A program made the translations under genes and the position numbers. Below the pieces are notes generated by a model. The model did not search any database, had not been told where the DNA came from, and was given only the letters and a program-made list of their open reading frames with translations. From Deltaproteobacteria bacterium (lineage in GTDB: Bacteria; SAR324; JACQKK01), in assembly GCA_029858165.1 (NCBI GenBank), contig JAOUFO010000037.1, positions 1-10,579 on the forward strand: 10,579 bases of DNA, given 5' to 3'. Positions 1 to 5,594 of the stretch are shown in pieces. Within the stretch, counting starts at the first letter, position 1. Every line of letters begins with the position of its first letter.

Positions 1-461
1 AGGCGGTGGAAATGGCGGCCTCCTTTGGCATTCAGGCCCACATTGTCTATGGCAAGGAGCCGGACGTGGTGCCCCGCATCATGGCCGGGGAATCCATCGG
101 CACCTGTTTCCTCCCCACCGCCAAACGGTTGAAAAGCTATCACCAGTGGCTCCGTTTCGGCCCTCTGGTGGGGGGCCGGGTGATGGTGGATTCCGGTGCG
201 CGGAAGGCCCTTGGCAACAACAAAAGCCTGTTGACCGCCGGTATATCCGGGGTGGACGGAGGGTTCGGCAAGGGGGAGATTGTGGATATTTTCAGCCAGG
301 ATGAGGAAAAGCTGGGGGTGGGGCTGGTCAATTACTCGGCGGAGGATCTGCGGGATATCATCGCCCAAAAAAACAGCGCGGACCGTCCCCCAAAATCCGC
401 CGAATCCAAAGAAGTGGAGGCCATCCACAAAGACCGCATGGTGTTGGTCAACGGCGGGTGA
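1..461 (+). CDS. proB: Glutamate 5-kinase, C-terminal part (partial at window start)
   Basis: This is the last ~153 codons of glutamate 5-kinase, the ATP-dependent enzyme that phosphorylates L-glutamate in the first step of proline synthesis in the cytoplasm. The reading frame is open through the left edge (first whole codon at base 3), so the start and most of the kinase domain lie outside. What is visible matches the family in order: the end of the amino-acid-kinase fold, with a G-E-S-I-G-T-C-F segment equivalent to the family's G-T-x-F motif, then a PUA domain starting near VMVDSGARKAL and running through KSLLTAGI, GVDGGFGKGEIVDI and GLVNYSAEDLRDI. It ends with EAIHKDRMVLVNGG, close to the usual ProB ending (E-x-I-H-R-D-N-L-V-L). 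The stop is TGA at 459-461. In many proteobacteria proB follows obg, but that cannot be seen here. No intrinsic terminator is seen in the 35-base gap to the convergent next gene. Confidence 0.95.
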   Translation, partial: AVEMAASFGIQAHIVYGKEPDVVPRIMAGESIGTCFLPTAKRLKSYHQWLRFGPLVGGRVMVDSGARKALGNNKSLLTAGISGVDGGFGKGEIVDIFSQDEEKLGVGLVNYSAEDLRDIIAQKNSADRPPKSAESKEVEAIHKDRMVLVNGG

Positions 462-496
462 CAATCCACCGCCCCTGCCAAAAACCGGTGTTTCCC

Positions 497-1240
497 CTAA
501 GAGACGGCTTTTTTCAGCCGCCGCATGGTATCCCGCACCAGTTCCATCTGGATAAGAATGTGCTTTTGGTCAGGGTCCGCCAGATGAAGAAACAGCCCGT
601 CCAGTTCCTGCATCAGCCCCTTCAGTTTGGAATGGTTCATGGATTGACCCGAAGGGGGCGGGGCCGCCCGCCGGGGGTGCAGGCTGTGGTTTTGCTCACT
701 GCGCATGCTGTCCATCACATCATTGTAATTCCAGCCGAAGGCCATGCAGATTCTGCGCAAAAGTTCCAGAGAGGGCATGCCCCCCCCCTCCAGACTCCGG
801 TAGGTATCCAGATCCACCCCCAGCAGCATGGCCAGAATCTCATCGGTCTGCCCCGCTTTATTGCGGGCTTCTTTGAGTCGTTGGCCAAAGGTTTTGTATT
901 CTCCCATGGAAAACTGGCGCCCCCCCCCGGGCTTATCAAGTTGCGCATCCCCATGGCTTCCCGCCCGGCTGTCTGCCTGGCTGCCGATGCCCGCCATCTG
1001 GCTGTTCCGGCGGGGGGAGATCATTTCGTTTAAGATGATCCGCTGGGCATCATAAAAGTTCCAATCCATCAGAGTACAAAGCCGCTTCAAGGTGTCATCC
1101 TTGGGGTACCTCCCTCCTTCCAGCCCCTCATATTCCTCAGGGGACATCCCCAACAGCACTGCCATTCCTTCAAGGGTCTGCCGGGCCTGAACCCGTGCCT
1201 GGATCAGCCGTTCGTGAAAATTGGATGGAGCATCCTGCAC
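497..1240 (-). CDS. Protein with two tandem Xre/Cro-type HTH domains
   Basis: Predicted 247-residue cytoplasmic DNA-binding protein of unknown target. Residues ~8-66 and ~118-176 are two copies of one helix-turn-helix unit; aligned, they share F-x-x-R-L-x-x-A-R, Q-T-x-E, A-x-L-L-G, Y-x-x-L-E-G-G, P, R-x-C and W-N-x-x-D. Each looks like an Xre/Cro HTH, so one chain could read two half-sites. The linker (~70-115) is Gly/Ser/Arg-rich. The tail (~200-247) is predicted helical and may serve in oligomerisation. I chose the GTG start at 1240: the frame has an in-frame TAA just upstream (within 1256-1258), and an A10-AGG stretch (minus strand) sits a few bases before the GTG. The next in-frame ATG would remove much of the first HTH. 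Two runs of nine G (coding strand) lie inside the gene, at 780-788 and 920-928. It is convergent with proB and its 5' side faces a long intergenic region. Autoregulation is plausible but not shown. Confidence 0.85.
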   Translation of the reverse strand: MQDAPSNFHERLIQARVQARQTLEGMAVLLGMSPEEYEGLEGGRYPKDDTLKRLCTLMDWNFYDAQRIILNEMISPRRNSQMAGIGSQADSRAGSHGDAQLDKPGGGRQFSMGEYKTFGQRLKEARNKAGQTDEILAMLLGVDLDTYRSLEGGGMPSLELLRRICMAFGWNYNDVMDSMRSEQNHSLHPRRAAPPPSGQSMNHSKLKGLMQELDGLFLHLADPDQKHILIQMELVRDTMRRLKKAVS

Positions 1241-1283
1241 GGGGGCCTTTTTTTTTTAAGGTGAAGGGCGTATCTCCAACCCC

Positions 1284-1446
1284 AAGGGGTGTTTCTTTCA
1301 AAAATGCAAATATCCGGCCTTTTCAACCCGGTGCAACAATGGTATAAAACCCTTGAATTTTCATGCGATACCCGGCAGGCTTTCATTCAGAGTGTCCTGA
1401 AGGGATGGGCTTTTCCCAACACCGGGCCGTTTGAAAGAAAACCCTT
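1284..1446. repeat. Imperfect inverted repeat flanking ~127 bases
   Basis: The sequence TTTCTTTCAAA at 1292-1302 has an exact reverse complement, TTTGAAAGAAA, at 1430-1440. The match extends outward with AAGGG at 1284-1289 facing CCCTT at 1442-1446, apart from a small length difference (GTG against T). It could be a pair of binding sites for the neighbouring HTH regulator, or the ends of a small decayed element. I see no transposase remnant and did not find a target duplication. Confidence 0.35.
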
Positions 1447-1582
1447 TTTTGGCAAAAGTTTGATCATTCGGTTGCAACAGGTATGTTTGGGATTTACTAT
1501 TCCAATGAGGGGTTTGCATCATTCTTTTATTTCCCATCCTTCTTCCCCCAGCACAAAAGGGAAGGGGGTTGGATGGAAGGCC

Positions 1583-1639
1583 TGCGGCCCCAATAAGAAA
1601 GGCGGCGCAAGCCCGGCTAAAGGCGGCCTTTAGGCCGCA
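1583..1639 (+). promoter_or_regulatory. Cluster of mutually exclusive hairpins, possible leader RNA
   Basis: Three perfect inverted repeats share bases. CTAAAGG-CGG-CCTTTAG occupies 1617-1633. GCGGCC-TTTA-GGCCGC occupies 1623-1638. TGCGGCC at 1583-1589 can pair with GGCCGCA at 1633-1639. The first two cannot form at once. This is the geometry of a switching leader or attenuator for the downstream response regulator-phosphatase gene, but no T-run follows and I recognise no known riboswitch core. A REP-like palindromic repeat is the main alternative. Confidence 0.3.
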
Positions 1640-1829
1640 TGCCGGTGCTGAAGCCGCTAGACAGGAATCCCAAACCCCCGCCTGTTTATCAAAACGGGAG
1701 CTTTTGGCAGTTATGCAGAGGTTTTAAAAAATATAGATACCTATACCATTGTGGGGGGGGCTGTCCCTTCCCCTTTCAACCACCACCACAGGCTGGATCC
1801 GGACCTCCAATCCGTCCAGTAGACCCCCT

Positions 1830-3050
1830 TTGATCAACGACACCTCAGACCAGGACAACAACCCGGTTTCCTTGGCCGTGGATATTCTGGATGGTCCGCC
1901 GCCCACCATTCTGGTGGTGGATGATGACCCGGATATTTTGCGGATTGTTCAATTTTATCTGAAAAAACAGAACTATACCATTTTTACCGCCACCAACGGG
2001 GAGGAGGCGGTGGCCGCCCTGGAGGAACAGCCGGATATAGAGCTGATTCTTTCGGATGTGATGATGCCCAAAATGAACGGGCTTGAATTGTTGAAGGCAG
2101 TCCGCACCAACCCTCACATGGCCGATATTTCCCTGATTCTTATTTCGGCGGAGGGGCAGACCTCCAAAAAAGTGGCCGGATTGGATTTGGGGGCCGATGA
2201 TTATATCACCAAGCCGTTTAACTTTGACGAATTGATGGCCAGGGTCCGCAACCATTTAAGGCTGCGTCGGCTGCAACGGGAGGTGACCCTGAAAAACAGC
2301 CTGTTGAAGGCCAGAAACGATCAGCTGACCAGCGACCTGGAGGCTGCCCGCACCGTTCAGCAGGCATTGATGCCCCATGTGTTGCCCGAAAATCAGTATT
2401 TTACCACCGGCTCCAGATACATTCCCCTGGACCGGGTGGGGGGTGATTTTTTTGATATTGTGCTGCTGGATGGCGGGAAGAAACTGGGGGTGATCATCGC
2501 CGATGTGTGCGGCCACGGGGTTGCCGCGGCGTTTATTACCGCCATGACCAAAATTTCCTTCCGCAACAGTTGTTTTTCATCCTTTAACCCCGGCCATGTG
2601 CTGACCCAGATGAATCAGGAGCTTTTTTCCACCCTGCAATCCGGGTTTGTCACCGCTTTTTACGGGGTGTTTGATTTTACCGCCCAAACCCTTTCTTTTT
2701 CCAGCGGGGGCCACCCCCCGCTTTTAATCCACCAAAAAGAAAACAACCAGGTGACGGAACTTCCGGCCCAATCCACTTTTTTGGGGTTTTTCAACGAAGT
2801 GGAGTTCAAGACAGACACCTTCCCCATTCAAAAAGGGGACCGGGTCCTTTTTTACACCGACGGCATTTACGAAGGCACCAATCAATCAGGGGAGACCTTC
2901 GGCATGGAGCGGGTATGTGGTCTGATCAAAAGCCACGCCGATCTTTCCATCCCGGATCAGATCAACAAATTGCTGGATGGTTTGTTTGATTTTCTGGGGG
3001 GAGAAAAATTGGAAGACGACATCACCCTGTTGGGGCTGGAAATACTGTGA
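1830..3050 (+). CDS. Response regulator with PP2C-type (RsbU/SpoIIE) phosphatase output
   Basis: A cytoplasmic two-component output protein in which phosphorylation of an N-terminal receiver should control a serine/threonine phosphatase. Numbered from the TTG at 1830 (406 residues), the receiver spans ~26-145: acidic pocket D31-D33 in VVDDDPD, phospho-acceptor D76 in LSDVMMPKMNG, S106 at the switch position and K128 in TKPF. A helical linker (~146-183) ends in the AARTVQQALMP signature of this class. The PP2C domain follows with GGDFFD (~204-209), ADVCGHG (~224-230), SSGGHPPLL, FYTDGIYE (~341-348) and a terminal EDDITLLGLEI; the metal-binding aspartates are present. Such proteins usually dephosphorylate anti-sigma antagonists (STAS proteins) in partner-switching; none is encoded here. 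The start is uncertain: the frame is open back to a TTG at 1749, but the first ~27 codons look non-coding, and no good ribosome site precedes 1830, 1872 (TTG) or 1878 (GTG). The receiver begins only after all of these. Confidence 0.93.
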   Translation: MINDTSDQDNNPVSLAVDILDGPPPTILVVDDDPDILRIVQFYLKKQNYTIFTATNGEEAVAALEEQPDIELILSDVMMPKMNGLELLKAVRTNPHMADISLILISAEGQTSKKVAGLDLGADDYITKPFNFDELMARVRNHLRLRRLQREVTLKNSLLKARNDQLTSDLEAARTVQQALMPHVLPENQYFTTGSRYIPLDRVGGDFFDIVLLDGGKKLGVIIADVCGHGVAAAFITAMTKISFRNSCFSSFNPGHVLTQMNQELFSTLQSGFVTAFYGVFDFTAQTLSFSSGGHPPLLIHQKENNQVTELPAQSTFLGFFNEVEFKTDTFPIQKGDRVLFYTDGIYEGTNQSGETFGMERVCGLIKSHADLSIPDQINKLLDGLFDFLGGEKLEDDITLLGLEIL

Positions 3051-3058
3051 TTTTTTGT

Positions 3059-3087
3059 TTGACAACCCACCACCCTAAATTTAAGCT
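3059..3087 (+). promoter_or_regulatory. Promoter of the tRNA pair
   Basis: A perfect -35 box TTGACA (3059-3064) is followed after 17 bases by TAAGCT (3082-3087), a partial match to TATAAT. Transcription would begin near 3094, about a dozen bases before tRNA-Glu. The -10 overlaps a dyad, AAGCT-GAT-AGCTT (3083-3095). The -35 lies 8 bases after the stop of the phosphatase gene, with no terminator seen between them. Confidence 0.6.
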
Positions 3088-3106
3088 GATAGCTTGATTC
3101 CTGTAC

Positions 3107-3180
<74 letters not shown>

Positions 3181-3211
3181 CTCACATTCCAACCCCCTGT
3201 AGGTCTCACGG

Positions 3212-3297
3212 GTGATGGGCTGACGGGTCCACCGTCGCATCACTTTCGTTGGTCCAAAGGGGGGGGTGCCTTGCGGGAATCCTGTTCCTGCGGCACC
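3212..3297 (+). other. Two strong hairpins between the tRNA genes
   Basis: The 125-base spacer between the tRNAs can fold into two hairpins. The first (3212-3243) pairs GTGATG with CATCAC and, inside, GACGG (3222-3226) with CCGTC (3232-3236) around loop GTCCA. The second (3265-3297) pairs GGTGCC with GGCACC and, inside, GC with GC and GGAA with TTCC around loop TCCTG. Neither is followed by a T-run, so they are not standard terminators. They may guide processing of the dicistronic precursor, form a small RNA, or be remnants of a lost tRNA gene; I cannot fold either into a cloverleaf. Confidence 0.45.
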
Positions 3298-3305
3298 TGA
3301 AGGCA

Positions 3306-3378
3306 GGGCCGGTAGCTCAGTTGGTAGAGCATCTGACTTTTAATCAGAGGGTCCCGGGTTCAACCCCCGGCCGGCTCA
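3306..3378 (+). tRNA. tRNA-Lys (anticodon UUU)
   Basis: The cloverleaf is complete: acceptor GGGCCGG (3306-3312) with CCGGCTC (3371-3377), discriminator A at 3378, D arm with AGCTCAGTTGGTAGAGC, anticodon stem TCTGA/TCAGA enclosing CTTTTAA (anticodon TTT), and T arm CCGGG-TTCAACC-CCCGG. CCA is not encoded. It lies downstream of tRNA-Glu and is probably co-transcribed with it. A T5 run (3379-3383) directly follows the GC-rich T and acceptor stems and may help transcription stop. The convergent transglutaminase-like gene ends 4 bases away. Confidence 0.97.
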
Positions 3379-3382
3379 TTTT

Positions 3383-4927
3383 TCACTTCACCTCATAGCG
3401 GGCCATCCCTTCAAAGCGTCGGCTGCCGGGTTTTCCGGCAAACACCGATATTTCGCGGCCCTGGGCAGTAAAATTCCCCACAAACCATTCCCCCTGTCGT
3501 TCCAAGGGCGTCAGTCTGCCGTTGATGGAAACCCACCCGGTTTCCATGCCGGGCAGCCTCAATTTAAAAGACACCTTTTCTCCCTGGTGCAGGACCCCTT
3601 CCAGGGGGGCTTCCACCATCCCTCCGATTTCCAGAAACCGGGTGTAAAATTCAGGAAAGGGAGATGCCGGAGAAAACGGGCCTTCCGCGGAAAACGGGTA
3701 AGCCAACACCTGATTGTAAACCCCCCCTTTGTCCCCTTTTCCCCTGGCGAATACCCGCACCAGATAATCCCCCGGCTGGTCCATCCTGGCCAGCAGCACG
3801 GTGGACCCGTCAGTCACGGTTTGGGCCATGGTTCTGCCGGGGATTTCCTGCCCCCGGAATTCCAGCCGGGCCAAAAGGGGCTGGCCGTTGGTCCGCAGGG
3901 TCAGTTTTAAAAGCCCCGGAGAAAAAACCTCATCCGTCAGTTGAACGGCTCCCTCACCGGCAAAACGGGCGGCCTGGGTCAGGTTGTCGGCCACCGGGTC
4001 CTCTCCTTCCAGGATTTCCTCTCCCGCCCGCAAAACCTTGATTCCCTGAAAGGCGGGGTAGGGTTCAAAAGGGGTGCCCAACCCCAACTGGCCGGGGCCT
4101 GCGGGTTCGGCCAGCAGATAGGTTTTGCCCTGGTATTCTATATATTTCTGGTAAGGGCGGGGTTGGCCTTCAATGCCCATCAGCATATGGTTGGGCAGGG
4201 TGAGAAACACCATGCCGATTTCCGGGTCGTGAGCCAAAACCGAGGCCAGCAGCACCGCCTTGGTATCGCAGTCCCCCCAGCCTTCCAGCAGGGTCTGGGG
4301 CGGGGCCAGCACCCCCGCCAGCACTTTGCCGCCGCTGGTATCAGGGGGGATGGCATAGGGAACATCCTGGGCGAAGGCCAGCAGCATCCGGATCATTTCA
4401 TCCCGGCTGCCGTGGGCGGCCTGTCGGGCCATTTCATACAGGGGGCGGGTGAATGGCAGAGAACGGGCGGTCAGCCGGTCAAAATCGGGCAGCAACAGAT
4501 TGCCGCTTTGGCTAAACATTCCTTTTTGCATGGCCTCATCTCTGGCCCGCAGGTTCTCCGCGTTCACGATATACGGCTTGAACATCCAATCCGGCACCCC
4601 GAAACCGGCCACCAGTTGGTCCGTGGGTTGCTGCTCCCAGCCCCAATTCCACTGCCAGTCGCGCCCTTTGTGGTCCTTGAACACATAAGAAAAGCGGTAT
4701 TGGCCTTCGGTCAACGTTATTTTTTGATGGGTGTGGGGGTTTTTCTGGAATCCGGACCGGGCCAGCTTGGGGGTGGCCCCCTTTAGATAGGGGGCCATTT
4801 GCCGGTTCATGGCCCCGGCCAATCCCAATGCCAGCCCCAACACCCCTCCCAGCCCCAACAGCCCGGCGGCCATCCAGTTCAGGGCTGGTTTGGGTTTGCG
4901 AACCGTCATCCGGTGAGTGGAGGCCAT
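3383..4927 (-). CDS. Membrane-anchored transglutaminase-like (papain-fold) protein
   Basis: 514 residues, predicted to be held in the inner membrane by one helix (~17-39) preceded by a basic tail, with the rest in the periplasm. The helix has no clear signal-peptidase site, so a signal anchor is most likely. A transglutaminase-like core lies at ~160-280: helix LLAFAQDVPYAIPPD, then GWGDCDTKAVLLASVL with the nucleophile C220, H247 in NHMLMGIEG and E274 in YLLAEPAG, which together fit a Cys-His-Asp/Glu triad. The family contains peptidases, isopeptidases and cross-linking enzymes; the substrate here is unknown. Residues ~325-514 look like one or two beta-rich domains, possibly for binding. It is the last gene of a three-gene operon: its ATG is 5 bases after the stop of the DUF350 gene, with no good ribosome site, so translation is probably coupled. 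I do not recognise a named family member. Confidence 0.85.
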   Translation of the reverse strand: MASTHRMTVRKPKPALNWMAAGLLGLGGVLGLALGLAGAMNRQMAPYLKGATPKLARSGFQKNPHTHQKITLTEGQYRFSYVFKDHKGRDWQWNWGWEQQPTDQLVAGFGVPDWMFKPYIVNAENLRARDEAMQKGMFSQSGNLLLPDFDRLTARSLPFTRPLYEMARQAAHGSRDEMIRMLLAFAQDVPYAIPPDTSGGKVLAGVLAPPQTLLEGWGDCDTKAVLLASVLAHDPEIGMVFLTLPNHMLMGIEGQPRPYQKYIEYQGKTYLLAEPAGPGQLGLGTPFEPYPAFQGIKVLRAGEEILEGEDPVADNLTQAARFAGEGAVQLTDEVFSPGLLKLTLRTNGQPLLARLEFRGQEIPGRTMAQTVTDGSTVLLARMDQPGDYLVRVFARGKGDKGGVYNQVLAYPFSAEGPFSPASPFPEFYTRFLEIGGMVEAPLEGVLHQGEKVSFKLRLPGMETGWVSINGRLTPLERQGEWFVGNFTAQGREISVFAGKPGSRRFEGMARYEVK

Positions 4928-4932
4928 GGGCG

Positions 4933-5577
4933 TTACGGGTGAATGGGAGGTTGGGGCCGGGTGAGGGCGCCCCTTTGGGGGCCGCCTTCAGAGGGGGCGA
5001 TGTACACTTTGCCCTGAGGGGGCTGGATGGACGGTTCGGGGGAGGCCTCCACCCGGCTTAAGTCCTGATAGTTGACCAGTCCGGCCACAAAACGTTGGAC
5101 CGGCGCCCGGATGGATAAGGTCATCCCCAGCACCACCGAGGCCAGCAGCACCGCCACCGCCAGGTTGTTTTTGCGGATTTCCCCCATTTCATCAATGTGG
5201 ATGGTGGCCTTGAGGTAGATAAAGATGGAAAGAGACATCACCGCGATGCTGAGCACCAGAGTGATGGCGTAAAAGGCCAAAAAATACCCCAATGAGACAA
5301 ACACCATGGCGGCGGTCAGATGGTTCTGGCTGAGAGCCATGGTTCGCAGGGCCTCCACCGCGGGCAACACACTGCCGTTGACCAACAACAGCACGCACAC
5401 AATCATGGTCCCCGCAAACAGACTGGCCGCCGTGTTGCTTTCCAGCAGCAGGTTGCCTTTGGGGGTGTGTAAAAAGGTTTTGGTGAGAAATTTGATGCTG
5501 AAAAACACGGTGGCCAATCCAAACAGCAGGGAAAGGAGAACCTCGTAGCTGGTAAAAAACAGGGTTTGAAAATCCAT
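4933..5577 (-). CDS. DUF350 (UPF0719-like) inner-membrane protein
   Basis: 214-residue integral membrane protein of unknown function with four hydrophobic segments (~12-31, 49-72, 87-121, 139-157). It shows the internal repeat expected of DUF350: charged residues followed by N-x-A at the start of the second and fourth helices (ESNTAASLFAG at ~46-56, RKNNLAVAVLLAS at ~135-147). The ~45-residue C-terminal tail (~170-214) is soluble, rich in Pro, and probably disordered. I start it at the ATG at 5577 because AAGGGGA lies just upstream and the protein then begins with the usual short pre-helix segment. The frame is open further upstream, but that part would overlap the kinase gene and looks non-coding. 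DUF350 proteins occur elsewhere in envelope-stress-type operons such as E. coli yjfIJKL. Here the gene sits between the kinase (17-base gap) and the transglutaminase-like gene (5-base gap). Confidence 0.85.
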   Translation of the reverse strand: MDFQTLFFTSYEVLLSLLFGLATVFFSIKFLTKTFLHTPKGNLLLESNTAASLFAGTMIVCVLLLVNGSVLPAVEALRTMALSQNHLTAAMVFVSLGYFLAFYAITLVLSIAVMSLSIFIYLKATIHIDEMGEIRKNNLAVAVLLASVVLGMTLSIRAPVQRFVAGLVNYQDLSRVEASPEPSIQPPQGKVYIAPSEGGPQRGALTRPQPPIHP

Positions 5578-5594
5578 GGGGTCCCCTTGGAAGG

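Larger units (their letters stand above)
1241..1829. other. Long intergenic region between divergent genes
   Basis: About 590 bases separate the start of the tandem-HTH gene (leftward) and the response regulator-phosphatase gene (rightward). I find no convincing gene: the open frames here have low-complexity or non-coding-like translations. It holds a T10 run (1248-1257) next to the HTH gene start; a near-palindrome ACCCCAAGGGGT (1279-1290); a weak leftward promoter candidate (TTGCAC as the complement of 1331-1336, TATTTG as the complement of 1307-1312, spacer 18); an imperfect inverted repeat (1284-1302 and 1430-1446); a cluster of competing hairpins (1583-1639); and a G8 run (1753-1760). 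This would be a natural place for control of both flanking regulators. Confidence 0.5.

Noticed and set aside
480..493. Imperfect palindrome around ACCGGT as a terminator between proB and the HTH gene
   Set aside because: It has no loop and no T-run, so it would not form a terminator hairpin.
458..1033. A 191-codon plus-strand open frame
   Set aside because: It is antisense to the tandem-HTH gene, whose internal repeat shows which strand is coding.
1204..1386. A 60-codon minus-strand frame that could join the HTH gene by slippage at the T10 run
   Set aside because: The HTH gene has its own GTG start after an in-frame stop, and the upstream frame resembles no part of an HTH protein.
1289..1633. 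A 114-codon plus-strand open frame in the long intergenic region
   Set aside because: No ribosome site, mixed low-complexity translation, and it runs through the inverted repeats; not convincing as a gene.
1583..1645. Cyclic-di-GMP-I (GEMM) riboswitch
   Set aside because: Some 3'-half words resemble it, but the GGCAAACC segment and the GAAA-capped stem of the 5' half are missing.
3941..4786. A 281-codon plus-strand open frame
   Set aside because: It is antisense to the transglutaminase-like gene, whose catalytic motifs are intact; its translation has no recognisable domain.
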